Shown: piece by piece, positions 14,481-27,105 of the stretch | Numbering within the stretch: position 1 is the stretch's first letter | Layout of the letters: each line of letters opens with the position of its first letter | From: Lethocerus indicus | Taxonomy: Eukaryota; Arthropoda; Insecta; Hemiptera; Belostomatidae | Direction of reading: 5' to 3' | NCBI GenBank assembly: GCA_019843655.1 | Contig: JACDQD010000006.1 | Coordinates: 22,958,246-23,022,245 of the forward strand | Length of the DNA stretch: 64,000 bases | The notes under the pieces: generated by a model | The model's database searches: none | The model's input: only the letters and a program-made list of their open reading frames with translations | Told to the model about the DNA's origin: nothing | Translations under genes and position numbers: made by a program

Positions 14481-14569
<89 letters not shown>
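14481..14569. repeat. (GT)5-(GA)n compound microsatellite just downstream of pan exon 3
   Basis: Five GT units (14481-14490) are followed by about 39 GA units (14491-14568). In the pan transcript this reads as a long (UC)n tract starting about 140 bases after the exon 3 donor, a possible binding platform for pyrimidine-tract-binding proteins. Confidence 0.95.
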
Positions 14570-14570
<1 letters not shown>

Positions 14571-14709
14571 TGGAGATACCGAGAGAAATAGTGTGCGAGA
14601 GAGAGACGGTGAGAGGTGTGGCAGGTGTAATAAAGGAGGGGCCGTAAATAATAAGGGTGACCCCTCCTTAGTGCCATATTTCATGTAAGAGTGCAGTGTT
14701 ATAACATAC

Positions 14710-14813
14710 CATGGACACAGGTATAGATGGTGGAGTTCCGTTATGGTAGGGATAGGGCGAGACCAGGTAGCCCATGTTGAAAGCAGAACTGTGCGGCGTC
14801 GGGTCCGACTTCC
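14710..14813 (-). CDS. pan: TCF/pangolin coding exon 3: conserved FNMGYLVSPYPY segment
   Basis: A 104-nt exon gives two bases to complete the split glycine codon and then 34 codons: KSDPTPHSSA, FNMGYLVSPYPYHNGTPP and SIPVSM. The FNMGYLVSPY block, followed by an N-G and P-V-[ST]-M pattern, is nearly identical to Drosophila Pangolin (FNMGYLVSPYSY ... LPVTM), which makes the assignment secure. The acceptor is gtgtgtttacag with GG as the first exon bases. The donor is ATG|gtatgt at 14709, and the exon ends in phase 0. In the fly protein the next residues are ANK followed by IGLPPFFC. I could not find that exon down to base 1, so intron 3 exceeds 14.7 kb. An earlier in-frame acceptor lies 43 nt upstream (see findings). 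The segment lies between the N-terminal domain and the HMG box, in the region that in TCFs carries co-repressor contacts. Confidence 0.94.
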
Positions 14814-17800
14814 CTGTAAACACACGTATTACACACCAATTACATTTTATTGTACGCTGTAGGCACATAAAACTACAAATTGCAGTGGTAAGAAGTCAAC
14901 ATAGCAAAAAAGTCATTCCTTGTTATCCGTCAACGGTTACTTCCTTTGTTTTTTTTAACGGTGACAGTTAATTTCCCAGTGACTTTAGATACATACAGAA
15001 GTGTTGCAGCTATGACAGCAATGAACACAGCAACACTCAACTTGACGGAGATATGAATTAATTATAATTATAAAAACACATCCAATACACGTATATATAT
15101 ATAAATTTATTACTCAAGTTAAAGCATTCAGTTGAGGCAGTTTGTACAAAGTTACAGTTTTACATGGTAATTAATGATAACAAGGTTAATGTTATATGCT
15201 ATAATTTATGTTAAACAGTAATGCTGCAAACCAAAAAGAATTACAGGAGACAGGAATCAAATCATTATAAAAACAACAGAAATGACAACCTTACAGTTGT
15301 CAGGCTCATAATTTTAGAGTTAGAAAAGTTAGAAACTAGTGTAGATTAAAGAAAAGTTTTTCCCCACTTCTCCCTCATAAAAATAAATTAGGTCCCGCGT
15401 TTACATCCTCAAAGAAAGAGAATTAATTTAAAAGTATATCTTTACACAAAAACAACAGAAGTATACAGCCAAAGCAGAGCTAATGCTCCACTCCCAATTC
15501 TTAAAAATTGAAAGCCAGTACAGCTTGTTAAAATGTTATTACAAGATGAGCCTAAGTTAAACACGAACAGACGCCTTATTACTAATCCCCGGTTAATACC
15601 TTGTCAAGACTAATAACCGGCTACTTAATTCATATCAGATTGTGTCAAAACAATATTACTTTTGAAAGGCTTTTGATATGATCGTTCAGATGTAGAAATG
15701 AATTATTCAAATTGTTTTTCACTCCCTCTCCGATCCTATTTTATAATTGATGGTCGGAATTAGAATAATGATATCGCCGGTGGAGTAATGGATATAAGCG
15801 CTGAAATAATATATATCGTGTGCAATTTTTCAGGCGTCGCACCGTCATCAATTTCGGAACTTTGTTCGAAATGAATTTTGTGGCCTGGAAAGACAGAGTT
15901 ACAATTACACCCTCTTGAACTACCCGAACGGTGTAACTCGATATCCTCATTACAACACCATAGGAGAAAAATATAATGCTTTATTAATCTATTCATAATT
16001 GCGCACATATACAGACTTGGCAAGAATTCAGAACCGAGCGCAAAGGCATATTAGAACAACAATGGTATTGACTCCCACCGAGCTATTAATTACTTAATCA
16101 GAATAATTATTGAATACAATATTATTGTTGTGTTCAATGTCTATTAGATGACACATTGCAATGGTATATATGGTATATATATATAAACACAAGAGGGAGA
16201 ATATGAAAGACGATAATCGCAGTGGGAGAATATTTGTATGTATGACCGTCAATGGGGTCAATGGAACGAAAGGACCTCGCGAGTTTATATAAGAATGATT
16301 GTGATAAGTGCAAAATTTACATCCAAACAATTCTCTTCGTAAATTTCTTAAACGGTGGCAGCAACAAACTCGTACACGATTGCTTTCACCCACCGAACCG
16401 ATCACGACGTCTAGACCATGAACGCTGGTAGAAAACGGCGCATGAACCGAGACCGAGGAACAAGGGAGTCGGTACTTTCTGCCCTCACCTCCAGGCACAT
16501 ACCTACAACTTGAACTGTTAGGAAACGGTTTCTCGAGGGCTAGACCTCCGTTTAAACCCTGAATTCTTGCAGAAACGCTTCCGTATCAGTTCGCACCCGA
16601 AGCATTTACAATGCCCCCAACACTTCGAGATATTCCACTGCAGCTATTTTTCGGGGAAGGGATCATGAGCCGCGGGACTACACGCTCTGCCAAGTCAGAA
16701 GCGACTTCGTGACGAGCCCCTGACGTTCTTATCGGCGCTAGGGGCGATCCGCAGGAAGAGTTTTTGGCCAGCGATCTAACATCTCCAAACGAGTGGAGGA
16801 ATCGACAGCAAGAATGAGCCTAGCATTGGGGCAAGAAGAGAGAATTAGTTCAGAATTTAAAGTTAAATAACGAATCGCCCGGTAGTGCTGGGAGGAAAAC
16901 TTTCATTCATGGGCCAAAAAAACTGCTTATTCCTTAGCGATTAGACAATTTGCAGGATGGGTTTTTTCCCAGCGATCCACTATCTCGTAGCCACTGGATT
17001 AGGGATTTCCGTTTGGGAGATTCCCGCCAGTAGAATTTCGTCTGTGCAGCGACAGTGCAGACACACGAACACTGGGAATTTGAACAAATAAGGCAAGATT
17101 CAGTCAAATATTCAGTAGTTCTACTGTATTAGTACTACTAACTATCGATGTCTTACCGCGGCGTCTACACAAATCTCCGCTAAGGTAAAAATACATATCG
17201 CCTATAATACGGAGGTCTGTTGAATGGAAGATAGAGCGAAGTGGAACAACGCGGAATCGGCATCGAATTCGACAGGGCCTATATCCAGCAGGGCCGCGAG
17301 CAGAGAGAAAGAGGAACACAAGGGGGGGCCACAATCGGACAAAAGATGGGGGAAGCGTACAACATCAGTGATGAGCTGTGGCCCCCCACGCGCTAACAAC
17401 CACACTATAGTAGAGCGGGGAGGAGGGGGGGGGGTTTGATTTTTCCCGGTCGGGACGCTCCACTGCTCAGGCTAACAGTCCACAGAACCGGGGAAAAACT
17501 GGGGGACTCACCGCACCTTCGAGTCCGTCTACCTCCGACCGCGCGGGGACGTTTCAATAAGAAGACGTGAAGACCGAAAAAAAAACAGGACCGGCCTCCG
17601 TATTCATCTGCGACCGGGCTTTCGACCGGACCCGGTTCGGAACGGTTGTTTCCTACCGCCACCGAAGCCAGCGAAGAAATACTAGCGTGACAAGGCGCAG
17701 AGTACAATGATTTGAATAATTCCACTACGCAACGCTATCAGATTATTTACTGAATTCCCCGCTTTTCTGGTCCCGACTGTAAACCACACTCCAAACCCCA

Positions 17801-17843
17801 CCCTAAACTATTTGGTATAAATAAAAAGTAGTATTAATTACAC

Positions 17844-17873
17844 TCTAATTGTAGGAATTTTCCCACAATTAGA
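17844..17873. repeat. 30-base near-perfect palindrome
   Basis: TCTAATTGT (17844-17852) pairs with ACAATTAGA (17865-17873). The inner GGAA/TTCC also pair, so the whole 30 bases are palindromic except for one mismatch per arm and the centre. The core TAATTG/CAATTA resembles paired homeodomain sites, so it could be a dimer site as well as a hairpin. Confidence 0.5.
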
Positions 17874-19096
17874 ATTTTTAACTAATTAACGAGGGGAACT
17901 CAAAAACTCCAGAAAATCTCATATCAAAACTAGTATTCCCGTGAGGAATTAAAATTCATTCATTCGCAAAGGAAATACACCCTACTTGTCTACATTAAAT
18001 AATGAATAAAATATTTATACGATAACTCGTGATCAAATAATAAAGGCTTTCTCGATATAGAGAATATGATTCGGTTTTAGTTTCAATATAATTGGGGGAG
18101 TACGTTCGGTGGGACAGCATTAAACGTTTCTTTCGGGCCGAGACGACGAGGGGGCGGCCGTCTGCGACCGACCAATAAAATATAAAAATAGAATCTTTTT
18201 TTCGACATCTGTTCTTCACAGCTGTTTCGGCCGGCTCGTTAGACTTACAGGGCGATGCTCGCGCCTCAATTTCACCAAAATTTCAGCTATCCCGACCCGT
18301 AAACCTGCTTACAATTACAACCGTCGGAAATAGAGAAATGGCCGAGGACGCCGGCTAATCTCTCTGTATCGGCAATCGCCCAGAAAAACGGTACAAAAAC
18401 AAATATGACGAAATCGACAAATTGTTTGTCGTCGTCCGCAATTCTGATAAGATAGCGGTAATTGAATGTTAATCTTCTCTCCGTTTCGGCCTCCCTTTCC
18501 GCCAACAGACGGCGGCTTCGTCTTGTCTCGTTTGCCGGGGAGTCGTAAAATAACCGGGCGATGTGTTTCCGTATCGGGCCTGAGACGGGCGGAGACCCCG
18601 CCGCGCCGGCCCCTCGCCCAACGGCACAGCAATAAAACCCCGACGATAACGATAACCTCACGTTTTCTGGAACAGTCCTGCGATATCAGACGGAAACGGC
18701 CGCTAAATCGTATTTTATCCGTCGAACGGTTCAACTTGCGGCACAGCGAAAATATCCGGACGAAGAGACAACAAATTGAAGCACCAAATTACAGATATAA
18801 AATTCAATTTATGAAATTTGGATATCGTTATCGAAGTGCAGCGTGATCTGGACATGTTGTTTCAATTTTTGGTTTGTTCCGAAATCAGTGCCATGGCAAG
18901 TATTATTATAGCGCCTACTCCCGAACTGGTTTTCTTGAGAAACTGGTAAACATTAATGGGGGACTAAATTTAGCCCGGCTTATATTATTATAATCGTCGT
19001 TTCGATCTGCGGGATTCACCTCCCGGGGCCGGTCCCCCGCCAGTTTACAGAATTTTTTTTAACCGCTCATAAAATACGGAATAAGGCGGCCGCGGC

Positions 19097-19118
19097 ATAT
19101 AACTCTCACGAGTTATAT
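19097..19118. repeat. perfect nine-base inverted repeat with a four-base loop
   Basis: ATATAACTC (19097-19105), TCAC, then GAGTTATAT (19110-19118). It is a short perfect hairpin in intron 2 without a flanking T-run, and its role is unknown. Confidence 0.4.
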
Positions 19119-21710
19119 ATTAATTTAATTGTAATCGGTCGTCCCCGTATACTTTTCGTCTCCGAACCCAGAAAGAATGTTGCCGAGACACAAACTTTCC
19201 GAAAACGATGTTTCATATTGCAGATGCACCGCGATACGCCTCAACTACTGACGCAAATCACTCTGTTCGTTGGCAGGTGTTGCACAAATATCGGACGTTT
19301 AAAGCACGCGAAAGGGTCTTTAGGCCGGTAGAAAGGAGGGGCGGACAATGAGCGCATTTTCTGCCCGTTTAAATTCCAAAACGAATAAAGACGTACGTGC
19401 ACCGGCACAATAGCGCCGGGTGGGAGGTAACCCCCGGAGAGGGTCGGCCGGGAATACGAGAGCCGAACGTGAAATCGGTCTGAAAACCGCATTGACGCTA
19501 ACACAGTTTCCCCGGCTGGCGGGCAGATCGGTAAACAGAGAGCGGGGGAGTTGGAAGTGGGAACAGGTCCTTCCCCAATATCCTTCGTAGATCCGACCGC
19601 CCATTGTCCCCCGCCTCGGGCTCTCCGCCTCTCCAACGGCCCGGGGATTGTTCGGCACCGCAAATCCCGTTTATACGCCAATTAGCTCCGTCACTACGCT
19701 TTTCCCAGCGACCGCCTTCTTCTAACTTCTTTATTATGGACCTTTCTCGGCCATTGTAGAAACCGAGCCACTGAAGAAGGTGGAAAATTGGTGTAGAAAC
19801 GTCTATCGGCCACCGAGAAATTATGCCCGGCCCATGAAAATTTCGACAAAAAAAAATTTAGAAAATACGAAATGGACCGTGAGAATGTAAACGCGTTTCG
19901 GAGTCTACATACGGTCCGAAGATATTGCTCGGAAAGATTCAAATATATGACACTAGCAAGTCCATAATTTATTCCCTTAAAGACTTTAAATCAAACTTAC
20001 TGATATTTTATAAGTAGGTTTGAAGTTCTTATCCGATTTGTTTTTCTCTCTTTTCTATCACGTCAGTATGATACTAATGTGTTACCCTCGCTAACCGCAT
20101 TAAAAGCATTAAGAAGTAGCGATACAACACTTTTTCTGTTTGACAGAAATAACAAACCAACGAAACCTTTTAGATATAAGCCGTAAATAAAACAGTCCGA
20201 GTTTCGAGGCAAGGTGTTAGGAGAAGATTGGGCTTTCCCGGATACCGCATTCCTCCTTAATCACAACCTTACCTAGACAATTTATCACCGCTTCGACGAA
20301 GAAGAAGACTCGGAACGGGAGAGAACAAAAAAAACTGGAGGAAGGAGGGAAACAATTAAGAAAGGCGAGAAAATATGTGTTAACAGGGCCGCGGGCCATT
20401 AGGCACGTGAGGGGCCGGAAGCCGGCATCGGTGTTCGAGGTTGGGGCAGGAAACGATTCTGGACGAAGCTTGGAAGTCCCAGTGAGACAAGGGAGGTCAC
20501 GCGACGCCTTAATAGAAAGGCCCCCCGAATAAAAAATAAAATAGAACGCATGAAGGTGGTAAAATCGTTATGGACGGGGTCGGCCCGGGGAAACGCGTGA
20601 ATTTAATAATAGGCTCTGGGGAGGAGGCCCCCTCACGGGGTGGTTTAATTCAATAGTGTTTACTCCCCGTATGGTATTTCCTAAACCTGCCAGCCCAGAC
20701 GCGCCTAACTCTCTAATGTTCGGAGCCGAGGCATGAGAGAACGACACACAACCGAGTTTAATCATTAACGACGTCGTTAGCCTCTAATGGCAATCAACAA
20801 GTTGTAATTATTAATAATACGCACTGGCCAGCACTCGAACCGGTATGCGGACCCTCAGTTAAAACATTTACGAATCCGGAATATCCAACAATAACTCCAT
20901 CACGAGACAATACTTCGGTTAAAGAGAAAGATTATAACGTACAATTAATATTGATTTGATTGTTTGCCAGGCAGAATAAGGATCTGTAAATTACTAATAT
21001 TAATTCTGTATCGAATCCTGGGTATTGTAACAACTGGCCAGATTGCCAGAACAATCAAACAATGCCCGGGCGCAGGAAACGTCGGGGCCGATTGCGAAAA
21101 GAAACTACAGTACGTACATTTATATCAGTCACTGTTTCAACAACAGTAAGTCAATTATTATTCAGTGGACCGTGTCCGGGAGTCGTATTACAAATGCCAA
21201 AACTCCCACACGCCCCTCCCCGCATGCCATTGGTAAATAGGAAATTTTAATTCAAATTAATATATGCAAAATATGAAATTGGCTTCGTCCGGGCTGGAGG
21301 CCGGCCCTCGGTCTTCCGCCGGTTATTAACATTATTATGAATTTAACGCTTGTAATGCCGGAGATTCCGATTTCTTCTTGAGAGGGGGGACCCAAGAAGC
21401 CGGAACGCGTCCGAAGGCTTTTTTTACAGCGCTGCGTCCATTAAATCATAATAAATAACTATCAATTAAACTGAAAATAGAATCTTCATCCCGTATTAAA
21501 CACACTATATAGGAGAGGCTTCTCACTAACTGTGGAACAAATCAGTAATACCGGTTGAAGCGTACTTTGCCCGTCCAATACTTAAGCTCTAAGCATTCAA
21601 TCGCCAGCAAATTAAACGGCCCCCGGCTTAATGGGAAGTTTGAAAAGCCGCGCTGTCGTTATGCTAAAAGCGACAGTTGTGTTAACGACGCCCGCTCACC
21701 GACCTCGCTT

Positions 21711-21738
21711 CCTCCTCCTCCTCCTCCTCCTCCTCCTC
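21711..21738. repeat. (CCT)n trinucleotide repeat
   Basis: About nine uninterrupted CCT units. The proline run in the overlapping open frame comes from this repeat. Confidence 0.9.
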
Positions 21739-23204
21739 AGACATGCGGCCGTGTTAATCACGACAGAAACAGCCGATGATTCACCGCCAAAGGAAGTCAG
21801 TTAAAAGTGCGGTATTCTTCGAACATGAATGGAATAAAATTCCCGCGAATCTCAAAAATAAAGTTTGATAGCATAAAACGTGCAGTTTTTTAATAACTGG
21901 TTAAGCCATTAAGTATTTGTTCCAGAGTTCGTATATTTTTCCTCGTGCAAATAGTGATAAAAGAATAGAGTGGTATATGTTAGTAAACCTGCACAGTTTT
22001 GCGAATTGATAAAATACGCTCATTCGGCCCTACCTAAATATTTATTGTTGCTAAAACATAATAGCTGCCTGGAGACCAGGCGAGTGTTGCAAGAATTGAC
22101 TAAATAGGCACAGAACAAGTACTTTGATTGGCTACCGAAAACTGTTTTTTTTTAGACTGAGACCAGCGAACCCCACCAGAAATTAGGGAATATAACGCCT
22201 AGGCTATCAAGATGTAACCAGTCCGTAATTGCACGGAACGACCTTGGTAAAACTAAATTTTAGGTTATTATCGCTAACACAAAATCTCCACGGCTGGGAA
22301 CTAAATTTATGCAAATTTTATCATCGAAACTTTATACATAAACGGCCCTTTCAAACTTAAATTTATATAGCAATTATTGGCGGTTATTTAAACCGGATGC
22401 TTACTTAAGGTCTGAAACTTACTCTTTGCATGTGTTGTAGATTATATTTTTATATGATTTCGTGCAATTACTTTAGATTTTCGGTTTTTTTTTTGAATAT
22501 ATAAAAAGAACAAGAAAACGTGCCCAAGAGCAAGAGTAAAGAAGTTAAACCGAAGACGCTCTAAACCCAAATCAGTCAAGACGCAAAACATATCTATCTG
22601 TGATTGGATACAGTAACAAGACATAAGTAACAACAATATTGATATCAACATATATTGACTAGCCTACCGATTTTTTTCAATCATAATTTGAACTTGTTGA
22701 ATTTTGTTTATCGGTTTCGGCCCCGAAATATTATGACAATAATAGTAGTAGTGAATATGCAGTGTGCTTGGTAGGTGTGTGTTCGCGCCTATCAATTTTC
22801 CACGTGTAAACTAAATTCGGCAAGCCGTGACAGAGAGGCGTCGGTCCAAAAGCATTTCCGAGGTGGTACTCTTGAGGCCTCCTCCTCCCGCGGTTATCAA
22901 GATGGAGACCGGCTTTGGGGCAGGTCACGAACCCACAGCGGAGGCGAGAGCGGGGGGAAAAAAACACTGGGGGAGGTTTTTGAATATTATAAAAGCTATG
23001 TGGCTGCGGGTGCCCCTTTCGACAATGCCTCGTTTGGACACATTGTGTGCGTGCGCGATGTGCCGGGCGCAAGGTGCCCCCGAGTACCTGATCTAAGCCC
23101 CTACCTGACGACTCCACGGCCCGCCCCACCTGTCCCAGTCACGACCCAACCTTTCAACTCACACAAAACCAATCCGGCCAATCTCTACGGCTACAATTTA
23201 CAGG

Positions 23205-23226
23205 CTCTCTCTCTCCCTCTCTCTCT
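23205..23226. repeat. short (CT)n tract
   Basis: CT dinucleotide run with one CCC interruption. Confidence 0.75.
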
Positions 23227-25520
23227 GTCTTGATTTCTACAAATTCACAAATCCGAAGCCGGGGAAAATTATCGCGGCACGAACAGGTGTCGATCCTGCG
23301 TCTTCTAAGCGTTACAACAACCTTTCCCCGTACTCGAACTGAAAACTTATCTAATTCTCCGAGAAGGGAATTTCGCCGTTATTTTAAATTAGCTGCGACT
23401 CAACAACTATTTCGCAACAGTACCTTGAGCTGCGACCGATCGCAAACACAGAGGAATCCAAAATGTACAAGGCTATAGCGATAATATTATCGGACGAAAA
23501 CAATCGGTAACATGTTGCGATTAAGTTCGCTGTAGGCCGTCATTAAGCGGAAGATTGTCATTCCTTTTAGTAACAGTTTACTGCAGATTCAGATCCTTTT
23601 AATTAATTATCAAAGAATCAATTTTTAGTCGAATAGTTATGCGAAGGAGTTTTGTTTTAGCTTTAATTTATCACAGAAACGTACTATCAAGTGGAATACA
23701 CTGCGGTTATAAAAATCTAGAAAAAGAAAAGTAAATATTCATCCACCAGACATACTTTGATTTTGTCGGTCAAAACTCAAATAACTTTTCCGCCCACACA
23801 AAATCCGAAGGATTCCAAAGGTCGACAAGAAACGATAACGAGTCTTTAAGTCCACAGAACGATGATTGGAGAATTGAACAAGTTTGGACGTGTAATTCAA
23901 CTTGACTGTAACATAATTGTATTTATACATTTTCCGAATCCACAAGAGCTTAGGAGGTGTGAAGCAATCACAACAGACAGACGGCCGGTGAGGCGGCTTA
24001 CACCGGTTTCATCCTCTACATCTGGCTAGGAAAACCGGATCCAACCCTCCGTTTCCAAACAAGGCGCGCCTAACGTTCTAAATCCGGAGACTCGAGAGTC
24101 TCGCCTATAGTTTCATATAATGCGCCCATTAAACATAGGGGAATTAACAAGCGCCGACCCGGCCAACATATCTTGAGAGTAACGGGATCATTACGCCGAG
24201 TTTTATGTGCCCGGGGCCCAGTGTTCGCTGTCACTTAGAGCCTCGCAAATCTGAAATATTAAACGGCCCCCTATCGGCAGCGAAACGTAAAAAACGGTAG
24301 ACGACACAGTTCGGACTTGTGTCGGAATGTAAGAAGTAAAGTTCAAACGCTATGTACCGTTCCAAATAGATCTTCGGATTAATTAGTACGCGTTGAAACT
24401 TATTTACGCCCTACATGCACGTTAACGTCCAGTAGCAGTAAAGAAATAAGGTGTTCAAATTCAATTCAACGCAAATGTTCGAAGCTACAAGGGACGAAGA
24501 TTCCTTGGTCTACCGAGATATGTATTAGATATCCATTACTGAAATTCCCAAGCTTTTATAACCGGACCGGTAGCTCTGCTTCAGGAGGCAAGACTAGGCG
24601 GGACCAGGTTTTGGAATCTCAAGCCAGAGGGTCTTGAGGGAGTAGGAGAAGGGTGACTTATGGAAAAGAATCACTTGACGAGGGTGGGCCGGCGTCCGAA
24701 CCCCCGGGGAGGCAAAAACTGTCAAGGCACACACACACGCACGCACAAACAGCCCCCGGCTCCAACCCGCTTCCACCCTGTTTTCTGTTTTCTCCAATTA
24801 GCATCAGTTCCACAACTATTAGCGTCACCCTGCGTCCCTCCTTTAATTTGTACCGACCGAACAAAAAATAAAAAATTTCTCAGGGGTTTTTAAAAATAGA
24901 CTCTTCGGCGGAATGAAAGCCTTGCCGGAAGAGAAGGGGAAACCGTACGGCCGAGGAACGCGATATCGCCCGGGAACCACGGTGGAAAGTTCATCCGAGA
25001 TTGTAGAGGCGACGGGTCGTGACACGGGGAAATGATCTCGAATTCACGAGTCAATCCCGATAAATATGCCCAAGGAGAGATCAGAGAAATATTCCCCGTC
25101 TTCTCGACAATTCGTAGACAAGCGGAACCCTGCCCATTCATATCGACTGTCGCCGGCGGTCGGGAGTACAACCCGAAAGCAAATACCGAAAAAAGCGTTG
25201 TTACCTTCTAAACAAATATTGTCCTCTGGTCGATGGGCGCGACCGGGCCGAGAAGAAAAAAGTCTAGGGGAGGTATAAACCCCCCGGAGCCCCTCTGGGA
25301 TAATAAGGGTTCCGGGCAAACTTAAAGTATCCCAAATTGAGGGCCTACCAAAAGGGCGGGACTTAGGGCCAATGACGAGGCGGAAAACGAGGCCCCGGAC
25401 TCCCGACCGAGGCAAACAACCGCCGGCCTACCTTCCAGCCAGTAAAAGGCAAAGCGCTGTAAATTACCAAAAACAAACTGACCGGGAAACTTGTATTCGA
25501 AAACTGCGGGGCGCCCAAAC

Positions 25521-25592
25521 TGTTACTTCAGGTAACATTATTTAGGGTCACAATAACGATCGTCCTTCCTAGGTTCGAATCCTAGCGAAGAG
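25521..25592 (+). other. tRNA-like remnant or isolated B-box (T-arm with two upstream hairpins)
   Basis: CTAGG TTCGAAT CCTAG (25569-25585) is a perfect T-arm and contains GGTTCGAATCC, the RNA polymerase III B-box. Upstream are TGTTAC-TTCAG-GTAACA (25521-25537) and TTATT-nine bases-AATAA (25538-25556), roughly where D and anticodon arms would be. There is no matching 5' acceptor strand for cgaagag (25586-25592), no good A-box and no seven-base anticodon loop, so it is not an intact tRNA. It could be a decayed tRNA, a SINE relic or a TFIIIC-only site. Confidence 0.3.
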
Positions 25593-27050
25593 TAATGATG
25601 TTCATTTACTTCCAAATTTAAATTTCTGGGAGAAAGGCAATTAATTACTTCTAAACTTGAAAATTCTAATGGTATCGAAATTCGATTACTAATATTTACG
25701 CTAATACGAACGTATCGCCGAATATACTAAAAACAGATTCTATAGAGTTGTATGCGTTGAAAAATTCAAGTCACACACTCATTTTTTTATGTTTACGACG
25801 TACATAGAAAAAAAATCGAGATTATAATTTTATATAACAAGATCCATTCATAGTGGGCGGAAACAGTAAGGCTTTGTCTTCAGGACAGTGAACGGCCGAC
25901 GAGGAAACGTCGCGCAGACAAGTGGAGTAAACAAGTATATCCGGGCGATCATTTCAATTTAGGAGACGCCTGCTTACTCCACGCTTCAAGAAAAAAAAGT
26001 CCCTCACTGCATTCTCAATTTCAGTAAGCCACGACGCTAATTGACGTTTCGAAGAAAAATCGTCGAATTCTTTCGATATCGCAGCCCCTTATCTCTCGTT
26101 TATATTTTTGTTTACCGAAGCTACGTTTATATATCGCTCCTGATCCGTATTATTATTTCATGGAACAGATTATCGCCGTCAAATGGAGGGCAATTTAGAT
26201 ACGGGCCTACTATCTTGCACGGAATAATTTCTCGGAAATCGGCTGGACTTTCAGCAATTGAACTGAAAAGAAGAAATAAACTACCCAATTAGGCCCGAGG
26301 GGGGGCGGAGGAGAATTCAAAATTTGTTACGCTACATTAGACCAACATCGGGCACGCTTTATAATGGATGGAACGGTCTAGACGAGTTAAATTTGAATAC
26401 ATCTCCAACAAGGTACATCATTCGGGTCCCTAACCAGGGGAGAGGTTTATAGCTAGGATAGTAAGACCGCATAGTGTATTGACCGCGCGCCCTGACACCC
26501 TCTCCGCTGCCCACATTCCTAACTATTGGATTGCTAACGGATCGCTACGACCGATGACGAGAAGCCGATACCCATCCAGCTCGGAAGGGGGGGGGGCAAA
26601 GAAAGAAGAAACAGAAAGCGATATTATTTGGAATTTGTGGACCACCTACACTATAAATCGCATAAGAATAAACTGATAACTCGGACTGATAACTGAAGTA
26701 AAATGTTAATATTAGCGGTAGTGATATTTAATTGTTACAGACGCTTCATTGTTGGTGCGAACAATGTAATATCGGACAAATCTGTGACGACAGAGTGTAG
26801 TGAAATAATTAATAATAATTTACACGATCCGGTTCACCTTTCTTGTAAATAATAAGCGTGGAACATCGGGCAAAAGAGCAAACCGAAATGGACGTGGAAG
26901 TTTTTCAACTGGTCTCCTCGTTTGAGTCAATATATATAATTAAAAGGTAATGATCCGGCCTCTCGGGAGAGCGGAGGCTCGGGTTAAGACAAATTAACAA
27001 TTTTACGCTAAATTACTGTACGCGGGGATGGGCGCGCTTCTATCGCGGGG

Positions 27051-27105
27051 AGGAGAGAGGGAGAGAGGGAGGGAGAGAGGGAGGGAGGGAGGGAGAGTGA
27101 GAGGG
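27051..27105. repeat. GA/GGGA-rich tract
   Basis: An irregular purine run of GAGA and GGGA units. Confidence 0.85.

Larger units (their letters stand above)
1..14709 (-). other. pan: intron 3 of pan (5' part), non-coding
   Basis: This is the interval downstream of the exon 3 donor. I could not support any protein gene here on either strand. It holds GA-rich tracts (621-738, 13091-13135, 14491-14569), a (GT)n run near 4.9 kb, pyrimidine-rich runs near 5.05-5.11 and 6.36-6.43 kb, a composite CGG/GA/CCG/CT locus at 9.3-9.8 kb, (AC)n near 10.5 kb, a G-quadruplex motif at 10968-10998 and a consensus TCF site at 3243-3252. The open frames at 1894-2144, 6289-6732, 9646-10122 and 12288-12641 show no recognisable domain and no paired splice sites that I could link. 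Confidence 0.8.

Noticed and set aside
14382..14825. 147-codon minus-strand frame through the GA microsatellite at 14.5 kb, as a protein
   Set aside because: Most of it is a Ser-Leu run from the microsatellite. It overlaps real pan exon 3 but in a different frame.
20825..20860. Minus-strand tRNA T-arm
   Set aside because: The reverse strand has GGTTCGAGT, but its flanks do not pair as a five-base stem and no other tRNA arm is present.
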